Source: Phascolomyces articulosus
Lineage: Eukaryota; Mucoromycota; Mucoromycetes; Mucorales; Lichtheimiaceae
Assembly: GCA_025677815.1 (NCBI GenBank)
Contig: JAIXMP010000001.1
Location: 1-64,000, forward strand
Length of the DNA: 64,000 nt
Direction: 5' to 3'
Of this stretch, positions 1 through 12,800 are shown piece after piece. The notes under the pieces are model-generated. The model saw only the letters and a list, made by a program, of their open reading frames with translations, had not been told where the DNA came from and made no database searches. A program made the translations under genes and the position numbers. Position 1 is the stretch's first letter, and every line of letters starts with the position of its first letter.

Positions 1-608
1 AGGACTGATCATATGGAATGCAAAATAAAAAGTCACTTTCATTGTCTTTTTATAAAAGGAAGACTCTCCCATGATAGATCTCTCTGAGAGACAATAAAAG
101 AATGGAAAGCAAGCATGGCTATCACCATGCGTAAAGATGATACATTTATGTTGTGTGTGTCATTCATTCCCCTTATGAAAGTACCTTATTCCTTCTCAAT
201 TGAATAAATAATATATCATTATTGTATGAATTATGAACACAAAGACAATTAGAATTTATGGTGCACTCCTTAAATGGAACAAGAAATAAAACTACCCAAA
301 AACGTTGTTTACCATAGATCGATGAATAAATCGTAAACTGCATAAGAGTATATGCGTGTGACATCTTTTTAATGACATTTAAAATAAAACTACTTTATGA
401 CAAGTTATAGGTAGTACATGGCGCAAGTAAAAAAACATGTTATTACAATGATGGTAGTTGACAAGTGTAGCCAACTTTAAAGTTGTTTATTTTTTTTTTT
501 TCAATCCAGAAGAATGGGAATTTTTATATTTATTTTGTTAAAAAAAAAAGTCGTCAGAAAAAAAAACCTGTCTTGCTAAAAAAAACAAGCTAAACAAGAT
601 TCTTGTTT
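1..608. other. 3' flank of TMA7, no gene seen
   Basis: Very AT-rich sequence with poly(T)/poly(A) runs and a few short unconvincing reading frames, including a 63-codon one on the minus strand at 173-364 with no recognisable composition. It lies downstream of the minus-strand TMA7 gene and probably holds its 3' UTR and terminator. No tRNA-like or repeat structure was recognised. Confidence 0.5.
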
Positions 609-1131
609 TTATTTCTTGCCACTCTTCTTGATACCACCACCCACTATATAAAAAAGGATTTTTTTTAATATTTTAAAGTTATATCCTATCATCATTATCA
701 ATGTCTCCCTTTCATAAAAAAAATACGTACTCAAAGGTCCTTTGCCGGAAGCCTTGGCTTGCATTTCCTTGAGCTTCTTGGCTTCTTCAGCTTGCTTCTT
801 CTTGAAAGCAATATCATCCTATTGGAAGAGGGAAGAAAAGATTCAAATGTTAAATGAGTTAAAAATGACAATTGGAAAAGAGATTCTCTCTATTTATTTC
901 ATATATTTTGATAATGGTAATAGCCATGTTCAATCTGTTTTGTTTTTCCTTACTTCGTCCATATCTGAATTCTTCTTCTTGGCCTGCTTAAGAGGCTTAA
1001 GTTTACCACCTATAAAATTAAATTACAATGTATATATTTATATAAGCATTCTATTTTTTTTAATTGATTCATGGATGGATGGCGATCACACCATGGATTT
1101 AGGATTTATATTTACCTTGTCTTCCGGACAT
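609..1131 (-). CDS. TMA7: Translation machinery-associated protein 7 (Tma7/CCDC72 family), 64 aa, 4 exons
   Basis: Small, highly charged ribosome-associated protein. Exons on the minus strand are 1116-1131, 954-1009, 731-818 and 609-643. They total 195 nt and join in phase with GT..AG borders. The product starts MSGRQGGKLKPLKQAK, has the family core DEDDIAFKKKQAEEAKKL in the middle, and ends GGGIKKSGKK, which are the hallmark blocks of Tma7/CCDC72. The length equals the usual size of about 64 residues. The first exon codes only five residues plus one base, so ordinary open-reading-frame scans miss the gene. In yeast the family associates with ribosomes and affects translation; that role is known from the family, not seen here. 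The acidic and basic stretches are consistent with RNA or ribosome binding. Confidence 0.93.
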
Positions 1132-1972
1132 TGTATTTCGATAAAGAAAAAAGTTTTGCTGTGAAGCACCTACTGGTTAAAAAAAATATTTTTTTTTCCA
1201 GTGGGGCGGAGTGATCTGATTTAATTCATCGGATTCCTTCCGTACATACGCCCCAGATTGCTTGGAAGATCATCTTACCACTTGCTTTTTTTTTTTTCAT
1301 CAAGTTATCGCCAAACTTGTATATATATAATCAATTGAATATTGATAAGATCCAAAATCAGGGCCATATTAGTTTAATATATAAAATTCACTTTTTTTCA
1401 GATAACACTAGGATGTACGTAGTTGTCGAGAAGGGTATCGATGAACAAACTAATTGACCAAAGGTAGCAATTACCTACTAGGTAAGTGATTAGATAGGCA
1501 GATTGAAAATAATAGATAGAGTATTATAAAACATGGAAGGGTAAAAAAGCTATTATTATATTTTTTAATTTAATTTTGGATAAAAAGGCGGCATAATAAC
1601 AGGATGAGAAATAGTAATACGCATAATCATATTTTGAAAGTAACTAGACAACTATCAAGTTGTAATTACTTTAATGACTACATATCATTAAAACAATAAG
1701 TATAACAATAAAGCCCGTTAGAAACCAGAACAACGTGGCAAATCTTATGGTATATGGATGATAGCGCGCCATTAAAAAATTATTAGAGGGTAACAAGTGC
1801 CACGGGTTTTTACTTACGGTCACGTTTTTTTAAATCAATTACATTATCTCTCTTTCTCTTATCCGTTCTTTTTATTAGTACTTTTTGGTCTAGTCTTATA
1901 TAATTATATATAAACATACTAGTTTATTATTATTATTATTATTTATTGTTTTTCTTTATTTTTGAATAAATA
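1132..1972. other. Divergent intergenic region between TMA7 and AVL9
   Basis: It should hold both promoters, as TMA7 is transcribed leftwards and AVL9 rightwards. It contains a potential hairpin at 1203-1254 (separate entry) and an ATT-trinucleotide run at 1926-1943 just before the AVL9 start. No coding exon was recognised. Confidence 0.4.
1203..1254 (+). other. Potential nested hairpin upstream of TMA7
   Basis: GGGGCG at 1203-1208 is complementary to CGCCCC at 1249-1254. Inside it, ATCTGAT pairs with ATCGGAT (one G-T pair) around a 7-nt loop. GC content is locally much higher than the surroundings. It lies about 70-120 nt upstream of the TMA7 start codon, so it could be a structured 5' UTR, a palindromic factor site, or chance. 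It does not fold as a tRNA by eye. Confidence 0.3.
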
Positions 1973-4900
1973 ATGGAAGACAATCAAAGTAGTAGTAACA
2001 ACGTGACAAAAGAGTCTTCCATTCAACAACCACCTCTGACAACAACAACAACAACAACAACAACAAATGCTTTTCAACCACAAGACGATTCATTAATTGC
2101 CGCCATTCTTGTTGTGGGTTTCCATCATGCTCATGGTCCCATTGTTGAATTCAGTGTACCCTCTTTACCACAACACAATGAGAATAGTAGTTTTCCACAA
2201 CAAAAGACGTTGGAAAAACTAAAAGTACCCGAAGAATGGAGTTTTTTACCTTTTCTTGCACTTCCTGGTAAATATTGTGCAAACTAAAGGGAGATAGTGA
2301 ATGTGTGTGTGTCATAGATAACAAGGATATATTCTATTTAACCAATGGACTTTATTTTTGATAGATGGGGCCCATCAAAAGGATGAAGATTTTGCCTATT
2401 TTCATTTACCACCCGTACCAGGATGGTCTGTAGCAGAATCTACATTGTTTGGAATATCGTGTAACCGTCAAATTGCTGCGAAAGTAGGTAATACATATTT
2501 ATATCCATTAGTCAAAAAGAAAAAAAAAGGATTTGAGATAGGAGGAGGATATAGAAGAAATAGGACTCTATCTTTAGATAGAATGATAGATAGAAAGAAA
2601 AATAATGATGAAATTTTAACGAACTATTATTATTATTATTTGAATAAAAGGATTTGTTGGTTACCACACCTGATGTTACTCGGTCCATAGTACAAAAGGC
2701 TGTCGTCGTTTTGGCACGTCAGGTAAAAATAAAAATTAGGTGTAAAAAATAAGCGCAGTAAAAAAGGGAGGCCAACAATTTTACCCCGCAAAAATTGCAT
2801 TTGCATTTATTTTTCTAGCCTATCTTTGGACCTCTTCGACAAAAATTGGCAGTGATTACATCAGCATGGTTTAATCAAAAGGATTTTACACAATTGGGAA
2901 TTCTTTATGTAAGTAACCCATTATCTTTTTCAAAAACAAACCTTCTATCTACTATAGATGGTTATTGAACAAATGGAGGGTTTTACTTTTTTTTAATAGG
3001 ATTTTTATCGAAACCTTCAATCTACCTATCATGGACCAATTGATGATTCAACACTTTATATGGGCACTTCATTACGTGAATTATTACATAAATTTAAAAG
3101 CAAAACTTTGATGTTACTTAAGTTGTTATTATTAGAAAAACGGGTAAGATAAAAAAAAACCAAGAGGAAAAGGGGAGGAAACTAAATGCTTATTCTATTT
3201 ATTAGATATTGTTTTATGGATATCCAGTAGAACGATTATGTACTTTTGAATATTCTCTCATGTCTCTCGTACCAGGTAAAAAAAAATCAACAAGAATTAT
3301 TATTGGATAATGGAATGAAAGGAATACTTTTACTTATTGTATATTTATTTGGTTTTTTTTTTAAAAAAGGTCTCCTTCGATCATTACAAGATTCAGGTGA
3401 TCCGAAACTTGATACATCAGAAAAGTTTTTACGGATAACAGAAGCAAAAGAGCTTTCAAATGGAGATAAAGAGAGTTTATTACGATTTATGGGATTACCA
3501 TTACGGCTTTTTGAAAAGGTAATTTGGATACAGATTGAATAATTTGTTGCTATTAAAAAGAAGAAAAAGAAAAAGAATGAGAGTATACTTATTTGGAGAT
3601 ATGTTATATTATGTATTTAGGGTTCTTTTTTTCAACCTTATTTGCCACTCCAACAAATCGATATTCTTTCATCGGAAAAAACACATTCTTATGTCGTGGG
3701 CACAACAAATCAAATCTTCTTTCATCATAAAAGTGATATCAATATTGATGTATTAGTGAATGTAAGGCTTTAAAACACTTAGTTTTTTGCTATTCTTCTA
3801 TATATATCATTAGAGAGAAAGAAATATTAATAGTGGGTTGAGGATTTTCGAATATAGGTTGAAACGGGAACGTTAGAATTTCATAATCAAAAATTATACA
3901 ATATTGTTGGACCTACGATGGCAGATCGTCGATGGATGGAAAAAATTGTACGCGTAGTGAATGATACATGGGATGAATCAGGTACATATATAACATGATA
4001 TAGTGTAAACTATGGATGGAAAATGAATTTATTCTAAACCTATTCTTTGGGAAAAATGAATATTTTACATGATAGACCCAAGTCGTCCTATACAAAATAC
4101 ATATCTTGGATCGGATGATTACCTTCGTGCACGTTTTGAAGAATATATTCTATCTTTATTATCCAGTATGAAACATGCACAAGATGCCAATTTAATACCT
4201 GACAATCATAGCATTGAAGAATCATCCCAAACATTCACGACGACAACTACAGGTAGTGGTTATGGTATAGAAAATAATACCCATGAAGATGTTATGAAGG
4301 ATGATGATCGAGGTATGTATATATATATATATATATATAAGATAAAGGGAAGATAGATGGGACAAAAAAATGCTGAAATATGTGTTTTAAAATGAAAAAT
4401 AGAAAAGAATTATTTGGCAGATTACGGGATGAGTTGGTTAATGTCATGGCGTGAAACAAACAATTTTGCATTATGGAATCAGTATACAGATCATGAAATT
4501 TATGAAATTGTCGAACCTGGGTAAAATAACCTTTTTTTTAGAAACAGTCAGGATGATGATGATATCAACACTTTACTTTCTTAATGATCATTGACTTTTA
4601 TCTGTATTTTATATCTAGTCATCCAGGAATGGGAAATATATCTATTGTTGATATTCAAAATACTTTATCCAAGTAAGCATCATTTTTTTTTATTGGATTG
4701 ATTGATAATAAAATTCTTTGTATCAGATTTCTAAATGATACATATAAAGTCGACTACGTGATTTGCAGCTTAGACAAAATCTTGCACCTTTACGACATAC
4801 ATTAACGCGAGCCATGACAGGGGGAGCAAAAGCAGTATCTACAGGACGATCTCGATTGATTCGTGGAATGGATGCATTATGGAATGAATTTGAACGAGGT

Positions 4901-5608
4901 ATGAATGATGAATCATCACCACGAAGGTCTTCAGCAGATACGGTCAATTCGAATGCAAGTGGTAAGGAAAAATGAAAAATGAAATATGAAAAGATGGATG
5001 GTTGTTATTAATTAGACTCATTTTTATTTATATTTCAAAGGTCAAACACGTTCCATGGTAGATCAAAAACGCCGTTGGTCATCTATTGCTGAAACACCCT
5101 CTACTGCAAAATCTGCAAGTAATAATGCCTCTTTAGAACGACCTAAAACACCTACTTCCTCATTGGAATCATCAACACAACAAGCAGGTCGATTGTTTTC
5201 TAGTTTTTCATCGTTTTTGAGTCGAAAACAAAAAGAAATTTCTCAAGTCATGGAGGTAAGTTTCCAATTATCAATGAGTAATAATGCGAAAAAAAAAGTT
5301 TAACTTAATCAAAATGACAGGAAACCATGGCACCTGTACAAAACAATGACACTGTTCATACCCCCATTAGTAATCCAAGATCACCGGTCAGTAGAACGGC
5401 ATCCTCTGGAGCCACAAGTGATGATGATAGTAGTTCAGCCTTTGTCGATGTGGGTGCCATGTTTCCATTCTCGACAAATTCCACTACCGCAGCTACCAAC
5501 AATAACAACAGCAATGTCAGTAATACAACAAAAGATATACAGCAACAGCAAGCGGATAAGAATGACTTAGAAAAGAAAAAGGAGGATGGTGGTGTTCTTA
5601 ATATTTAA
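1973..5608 (+). CDS. AVL9: AVL9-type late secretory pathway protein, 15 exons, about 769 aa
   Basis: Exons: 1973-2267, 2365-2483, 2651-2722, 2819-2908, 3000-3143, 3206-3275, 3370-3518, 3621-3761, 3858-3981, 4076-4312, 4421-4520, 4619-4672, 4750-4961, 5041-5255, 5321-5608. They sum to 770 codons in one frame. Diagnostic AVL9 blocks are visible: ILVVGFHHAHGPIVEF, EEWSFLPFLALPDGAH, FHLPP with FGISCNRQI, and further on the lysine/leucine-rich KTLMLLKLLLLEKRILFYG block. AVL9 is a DENN-like protein acting in late Golgi-to-surface transport in yeast and in cell migration in animals (family knowledge). The N-terminus has a Thr homopolymer (about residues 23-31). The C-terminal ~200 residues are Ser/Thr-rich, low complexity and probably disordered. 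The exon 13 acceptor (4748-4749) was chosen over one at 4725-4726 because only it keeps frame. Confidence 0.9.
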
Positions 5609-6813
5609 AGAGTGGGGAAGTAGTAGATCCTTATATAATTGTGTGAATAAACTTTTTGATCCTCCCCACCCCTGCTCTGCTCTTCTTTTCAGTTCCTTTT
5701 TTTCATTTAAATATTATTAATTAATAAACAATTTCTCCCTTATAATAAAAGCTTGCGCATTACGTACAGCGGTTGGCTTATAGCAAAGTGGGATATGAGT
5801 ATATTTGTTTGCACTAATAACTGATACAGGGTGTATAAACCCCTTGTATACCAGTTTGTTGTTTCCAATGGAATTCTTTGTCGAAACGTTGCTTGGTGTT
5901 CTTCAGTGTGCCGTTGATGGTACAGACTTTTTTCAACAAGTATATTGTAAATAAAGGGGGTGTTAATTTGTCTGTGCTTTCTTCGGAGTTGACCATGATT
6001 TCTGCAAGCTTAGTTGTAATTAATTTATGCAAGCTCTTCATTTTATATTTCTTTACAGTTCATCGTTTCTTTCAGACTATCATCCTCTTCACGTTATTGT
6101 CCATACACCTTATCCTTCTTATATAAAAGTGGCAATTGAAAACCATTACTTAAGAAAAAAATATATAAAGAGCCTCTGGTTTCGCCAATTTTCATCCTGG
6201 CCAGGGATCCAAAACGGCAACTGTCCCTTGGTGGGAAGAGGAAGTCAGAATTATGCCCTCTATCCTCTTTCGTAAACAGTTGGCCTATGTAAGCTTTTCA
6301 TAAGCTCCATGATGGCTCTTCTTTTTTTTCAGTGGCTTTTTTTTCTCATCTATAAGATGGAGAACTTTTAATAGTAATAAAGTGTTAATGTTTAAACTAT
6401 AAACTTTTACATTAAGTATTTTTTTATACATGTTGCTTTTTTTTGTTAATGATTACATGCAATGAAGAATAATAACGTGCACAAACCACACACATTGTGA
6501 TAGTAACATAACGTCTATTTTATTTTGTATTTGATAGTAGCTTCAATATAACTGTGTATATTGTATTCAAGATAACTTTTATCTTACAATGAGTTATTTA
6601 TAATGGTTATATATATATATTTATGCAAGATTCCTTTTCTTGGAATCGTTTGTTATGGATTTGTTTGTTTAAGAACAGTTTGACAGCTTGAAGACACGGA
6701 ATTAATCTCTAAGAATCAAGTATTTATTGCACAGCCCCTTTTTACTGTGCGCACTTTTTTTTTGTGTTGGACCTTATTTTTTTGACAAACGCGTTTTCTG
6801 ATGTTTATTAATC
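5609..6813. other. Intergenic, possible decayed coding remnants
   Basis: This is the AVL9 3' flank followed by about 1.2 kb before the F-box gene. A minus-strand frame at 5814-6041 (75 codons, Lys-rich, KSLHKLITTKLAEIMV near its start) has non-random composition but matches no family I recognise. Around 6180-6290 the plus strand reads TATVPWWEEEVRIMPS, which vaguely resembles the PWW block of LINE endonuclease-RT linkers. Both are too weak to call as genes. Confidence 0.25.
6789..6794. promoter_or_regulatory. MluI cell-cycle box (ACGCGT) before the F-box gene
   Basis: The palindromic hexamer ACGCGT lies 20 nt before the start codon. In ascomycete yeasts this is the MBF (G1/S) site. See the matching sites before SMC2 and MRE11. 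Confidence 0.4.
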
Positions 6814-9466
6814 ATGGCGGCAACCATAACCAATGCACAATTTGAAACAACTCCTTTTGCAGCATTATATAACGATCCATGGACTCACTTTACCTCCACC
6901 GAATTAGACTTTGCCACTCTACAAAACACATTTCATCAAGGAAAGCAAGCTTACGCAGTACAAAATTATAAAGAAGCTATTGAATTCTATAACAAAGCAC
7001 TGAATGCCCTTCATCAAGATCTCAAGCATACTATTCTATTGCATCGTGCTGTTGCTTATGAAAAGTCTAAGCAATACCAAGAAGCACTTGACGATTGTGC
7101 CTATTTAGAAGCCAATAGTGACGAAAAAAGACAAGAACAACAACAACCTCGTCCAGACGTGTATTGGATAAAAGCGAGTATTTTCCTTGAACTAGACAAC
7201 CTAGGAAAAGCTGCGTATATTTACAAAAAAGGCTTTGATATTATTTCAAAACAAACGTTTCCAGAGCAAAAGGAATTATTATTCAACCAATATGAATGTT
7301 TGATGAAAGAAATTCGTTATCAAAACCAAAGACTAGTCCGTCGATTACCTCATGAAATCCTTTTCAATATCTTATCCTTTATGTCTTGGCGAACACAAGG
7401 TCAATTCGCACTCACATGTTGGTTTTGGTACAAATTTATTTTACAAGAATGGCCAGGGTTTGGATCAAGTATTGAAGCTGTCAGGAGGTCTACCCAACTC
7501 CCCTATGAATACTTAACCCAATTCTTACGACATGTTCAACCTCGTCATGTCAAATCGGTTCAGTTAGAGCTATGTGAAATAAGGCATCCAGGTGTAGGGA
7601 ACTCTGGAATACGCGCATGGTGTGAAACTATTGGTAACCCGAGTATCGTGTATGAACATCTCATTGAACATGAGTGGGATAAAATTGAGAGTCTCAGTAA
7701 GTGTTTGGTAATTCATCAAGTGATAGAAAAAAAAAAAAAAAACTAAAATTACTATTTGTCTAGATATACGTCCTTTCAACAATCAGCAATTACAAAATAT
7801 TTTATTAATTAACAGTGGCTCAATCCAAACACTGGAGTTATATCACAATACAAGTAACAGCAATTTTCATCACGAGGATGGCTTGATAGATTCAGTACGG
7901 ATATGCAATAATATTCACACCATTGTCGACAATGTGGAAGGAGAAATAAGTAGCCAATATATATATATGACATTGGCTCAACCCAACTGGTTTCCAACAA
8001 AACTCTCTTTATCATGCGAAGTAACGTCCAGTTTCCTTTCCAAACTCCTCATCAAGGCGCCTTCCCTGACTTCCCTTTGTGTATGCAATTTCTACAGCAA
8101 AAATAACTTTATAGAGTTGTTACGAATCATATACCATGATGCTCCGCAACTACAATCCTTGATATATTCGGTGGGCAAGGTTTACAAAAACTCTTTATCA
8201 ACCACCTATTCGCGATTACAAGATAAACCGTCGTATGCAACAGTGATTGGCTTGAAATCATTCTTACTGGTATCTTCCAGTCTATGGAAGGATGACGAGG
8301 ACCATACGAGCCTTGACAATATACTTGAATTATTCATGAAAAGAAGTCATAATTCTCTAGAGCACCTGTATATAGAAAATATAAATATTCTTACTTGTAA
8401 AAAGACATTCACTACGTTGGTAGAACATGGTACATCAAATTTACAAGAGCTGACTCTTGTCACAAATACTCAAAAGGTCGCCCGTGTTCCTGGAACACTT
8501 TCCCAGTTGTTATTGCGGTCTTCTCTCCCTTCTCTCAAGATTTTGAACCTAGCATGGGATTATTTATGGTACGATTGCCTATATCAAGTTCTTGGAAAAA
8601 TACCACAACTTACTGAGCTTAACCTTACTATCAGTGGTTCAGACGGTCTGATGGGAAAGTACTTGAATCCGGAAGTAACGAAAATACCATCTGGAGAATC
8701 TTTTGGTGATCACACGTCAGAATTGCTACCATCTACATTATTTGGACAAACGAAGAGCCTCCAATCGATTCGTTTGGTATCCGCTCTCGGAGCCTCATAC
8801 CATTCCACTGAAAGACTGATAGATATGGTAACCTGTATTGGCATATGCGAATCTCTGACCACTGTTGACCTTAAATATATGAGACTTAAAAATGATCTAT
8901 TCATGAAATTTTTGGAGAGTATCAAGAATTCGAACATAAATACATTGAGGATCAATACACCCTCTGATCCTATGGACGAGGAAGAGTTGAAATCCCTTGC
9001 GTCACTTTCCAACCTTGAATATCTCAAGCTCTATGATTTTAAAAAAGACGTAAATGAATGTTTCGGTAAGCCAAAACTCTTTTGGTTATTCCAAGAATAT
9101 CAAGGAAATCGACGGCCCCTTTTTATTATTTACCGTTGTCCAATTTTTACCGTAAAAGGATGGACCGGGTTTCTTAGTACATCAAAAAACCATCTAGTAC
9201 GTGATGGTAATAATACAGAATGTTTACATGAAAAATACTCTATCAAGGAATCCAGCAAGTTCAGTAGAACATCATATGGTTATGATTTGGACTGTGTAGA
9301 TGAAGATTTTAGGGCTTGTTGCCTTTTCTTTGATGCTCCTTTTATTCGTCGAACTGAAGTTGAGGACTTATATGAATGGGTACGTTGTACAACATGTCGT
9401 CAAGACCATATACAACAGAGAGGCTATGATGATGTAAATGAAATATATGAATACTCTCAAAACTAA
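6814..9466 (+). CDS. TPR - F-box - LRR protein (Pof3/Dia2-like domain order), 2 exons, 861 aa
   Basis: Exons 6814-7696 and 7764-9466 join in phase (862 codons). Residues about 40-150 form tetratricopeptide-like helices, with motifs such as GKQAYAVQNYKEAIEFYNKA and KAAYIYKKGF. Residues about 175-210 are an F-box beginning VRRLPHEILFNILSFMS. The remainder is a long run of leucine-rich repeats of the type SLKILNLAW, LTELNL and NLEYLKLYDF. TPR plus F-box plus LRR is the architecture of fission-yeast Pof3 and budding-yeast Dia2, SCF substrate receptors guarding genome stability and replication. Because F-box/LRR proteins are greatly expanded in Mucorales, orthology is inference. The C-terminus carries a C-x-x-C pair (about residue 842). 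The likely role is presenting a substrate to Skp1-Cul1 for ubiquitination. Confidence 0.85.
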
Positions 9467-9875
9467 TAATATCTAATTATCATTGGTGTATAATAATAAT
9501 AAACAACCTTACATTTCACCTGTCTCTTCAGCTTATGATACTACTGTATATTGTATATAATAGTAATATGTCTGTCTAGGAAACTTCCTTCATTATTTAT
9601 AATCCTCCTACAAGGAAACCATGTTGTTTTCTCTGTGAATCTAAAATATGGAAAAGAGAATCATTTTTTTAAACGTTAATATTTCCATTCTTGCGATGGG
9701 AATTTGAATCCAGGCACAACTCTATTGTACGCGTTCGCGTCTAGGTACCAGTTCGCGTGATCAATTCATTTTACACAAGTCCGCCATATAGGAGCTTTTT
9801 TTTAAAACAACCAAACTATATTACTACCACCACTCTATTTTTTATATTATTATATCTGGTTTTCTCCATTGACAC
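9467..9875. promoter_or_regulatory. Intergenic region with SMC2 promoter; ACGCGT at 9729-9734
   Basis: Short spacer between the F-box gene and SMC2. The block at about 9725-9765 is GC-rich relative to its surroundings and contains ACGCGT (MluI cell-cycle box) at 9729-9734 plus two further TTCGCGT-type E2F/MBF-like cores. It sits about 140 nt before the SMC2 start, so cell-cycle (G1/S) control is a reasonable inference. Confidence 0.4.
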
Positions 9876-12800
9876 ATGTACCTTGAAGAGCTGATTATTG
9901 AAGGCTTCAAGTCCTATGTGTCGAGAACACATATCACTGGATGGGATCCTGAATTCAATGCTATTACGGGTTTGAACGGTTCAGGCAAATCCAATGTGTT
10001 GGATGCCATTTGTTTCGTTCTTGGTATCACAAACTTATCTCATGTAATATAAATATATATATTTCATAAACTGTCATGGATGGAGGAGACAATAGACTCA
10101 CGGGAATCCATTTTTGACTCATCTCTATTTTATTTCTCCTTGCAACACATATATAAAGGTGCGAGCAAGTAATCTTCAAGATTTGATTTATAAACGCGGT
10201 AATGCTGGTGTCACAAAAGCATCAGTCACGATTGTATTCAACAATGAAGATCGTGAAAGAAGTCCTGTTGGTTTTGAAAACTATAAGCAGCTTACAGTCA
10301 CTCGACAGGTAGGATGATATTCTATTATTCGACCTATCCTTGCAATAGAAAAGGCGATGCCAATAGAGGAATCCAAAGATAGTTTATATTAAAACACAGT
10401 AAAACGAAATAAAAAAAAATATAGGTATTGATGGGAGGACGTACCAAGTATATTGTCAACGGACATAACTCACAACAACAAACGGTTCAAAACTTATTTC
10501 AATCTGTTCAACTGAATATCAATAATCCTCATTTCTTGATTATGCAAGGCAAAATCACCAAAGTATTAAATATGAAACCAGCAGAAATCTTGAGTATGGT
10601 GGAAGAAGCTGCAGGAACAAAAATGTTTGAAGACCGTAAAAATAAGGCCATTGTTACAATGGGAAAAAAAGAACGTAAAGTGGAAGAAATTAATACGGTA
10701 AGTTGGAATGGATCTGAAAAAAAAAGCCATGGAAAGATGATGACGATGGAGAGGTGGATGGATGGATCATGAGAATCAGATGGATAGTAAAAATAAAGTA
10801 GGAAAAGAATCCTTGATAGAATACAAAATGATGCTTACAATTATTCTTCTTGATGACGATGATATATATATATATATATATATATATTAGATTCTACAAG
10901 AAGAAATCGCACCTAAATTAGAACAATTACGGGCCGAAAAACGAGTGTATCTTGATTTTCAAAAGACAGAATCTGAAATGGAACAGTTGAATCGTGTGAT
11001 GGTCGCCTATGAATATAGTCGTTATGAGGTATGGGGATATGAAGAAAAAATAGGATATATCTAATTTTGTCATGTAAGGATTTGAGAAGGTACAATTTTT
11101 GCTAACCTAAGAGAGATTATTTTATCTAGGAACGATTAAATAAAGTTGATATGGTGGCACGTCAAGAACGAGTTAATCAATTAACATCCGAAAAGAAAGA
11201 TCTTGAAAGTGAATTACAAGCTATTGAAGAGGATCGGAATGCTGCTGCTGCAAAACTTGCAAAGGTAAAAAAAATAAAAAAATAAAAGAGAAAACAAGAA
11301 ATAGTGTATGGAGGATAACAGCAAGTTGTATTGATGATTCTGACTCCATGTTGGATATGTGCGTGAAATTTAGGATTCTACCAGCAACAGCAATTATCGA
11401 CGCTTAGAAAATCAAGTAAAGGAATATTCAACTCAACTTGTTCGATTAAAGACGAAATGTGATTTGCAAGAAGCTACTACGGCAGATGAACAGAAATCCT
11501 TTTCAAATTTGGCGTCAAACAAGGGAGAGGTAAATAAAAAAAAAAAGAAGAAGTGGATGGCCTGCTATATACATAGCTAAACAGTATTCTCTATTTTTTT
11601 ATGGTTAGATGGAACGTAATCTTGCTGAAAAAGACAATTCATATACCAAAATCAATAATCAATACGAAACGTTCAAAAAAGAACATGATCAAAAGACGAA
11701 TGAATTACAAAAGAAATCCGAACTTTTACAAACACTGACGACTGGTATTTCAGCTGAAGAAGGCCATGAAAGTGGTTATATGGAACAATTACAAAGTAAG
11801 AATCTATACATTTTTTTTGGTTATTGATGCGCAAATATTGCGATATAGATGTGAGTTAGTTTTAAGAGGCTAAAGTTCCTAAATACCCAAAATCACAATT
11901 TGAATCAAACAAAAATAAATTATCATATAGGTGCCAAGAATGCTATCAATGAAGCTGCCACCATGGAAGAACAATCTCAACTCAAGATTTCTCATTTGAA
12001 GAAAGAATTAAAAGAAAAAGAACCTCAGGCAGCTCGAGCTGAAAAAGAAGACAGTGGCATGTTTAAAGAACTTTCAGCGAAACGGCAAGATCTAGCTGAA
12101 ACAGAAAAACAGCTATCTACTTTACATTGGAATCCTGAACGAGAAAATGATTTAATGTATCGTAAAAATCAAGAACGGGAAACGATTAATGAATTGAGTG
12201 ATGTAATGTATCTGTGTTTTTTTTATTGATCACCTCTATATATTTCATTGAATTTCATACTCATGTATCCTGTTTGAAACCAATTTAAATTCTAAAGAGA
12301 GCTGAAAGTTTATCACGTCACTTATCCAACTTGGACTTTTCCTACTCTGACCCAACCCCCGATTTCGATCGATCCAAAGTAAAAGGTCTCGTGGCAGAAT
12401 TGATCAATCTCGACAAACAAAACTACAATGCTTCCACTGCCTTGGAAATTTGTGCTGGTGGTCGACTCTACAACGTGGTAGTTGAAAATGAAGTGATTGG
12501 TGCTCAGTTATTGGATAAAGGTCGCCTTCGACGTCGTATTACTTTAATTCCATTGAACAAGATTCAAAGTTTCCGTGCCTCTGCTGAAACCATTGCAACA
12601 GCTAAACGCATTGCCCCCGGAAAAGTCGACTTGGCGCTTTCCTTGGTAGGTTTCAAAGAAGAAATTGAACCTGCCATGGAATGGATCTTTGGCAACACGT
12701 TGATTTGTGAAGATGCGGCTACGGCGAAAAAAGTGACGTTTGATAATAGCGTGCGTATGAAATCAGTCACTTATGATGGTGATGTGTATGACCCTTTTGG

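Noticed and set aside
742..1164. 140-codon plus-strand frame
   Set aside because: It is antisense to TMA7 exons 1-3, which are clearly coding on the minus strand.
1203..1254. tRNA gene
   Set aside because: Stems pair, but there is no anticodon/T-arm arrangement or GGTTCRANTCC B-box.
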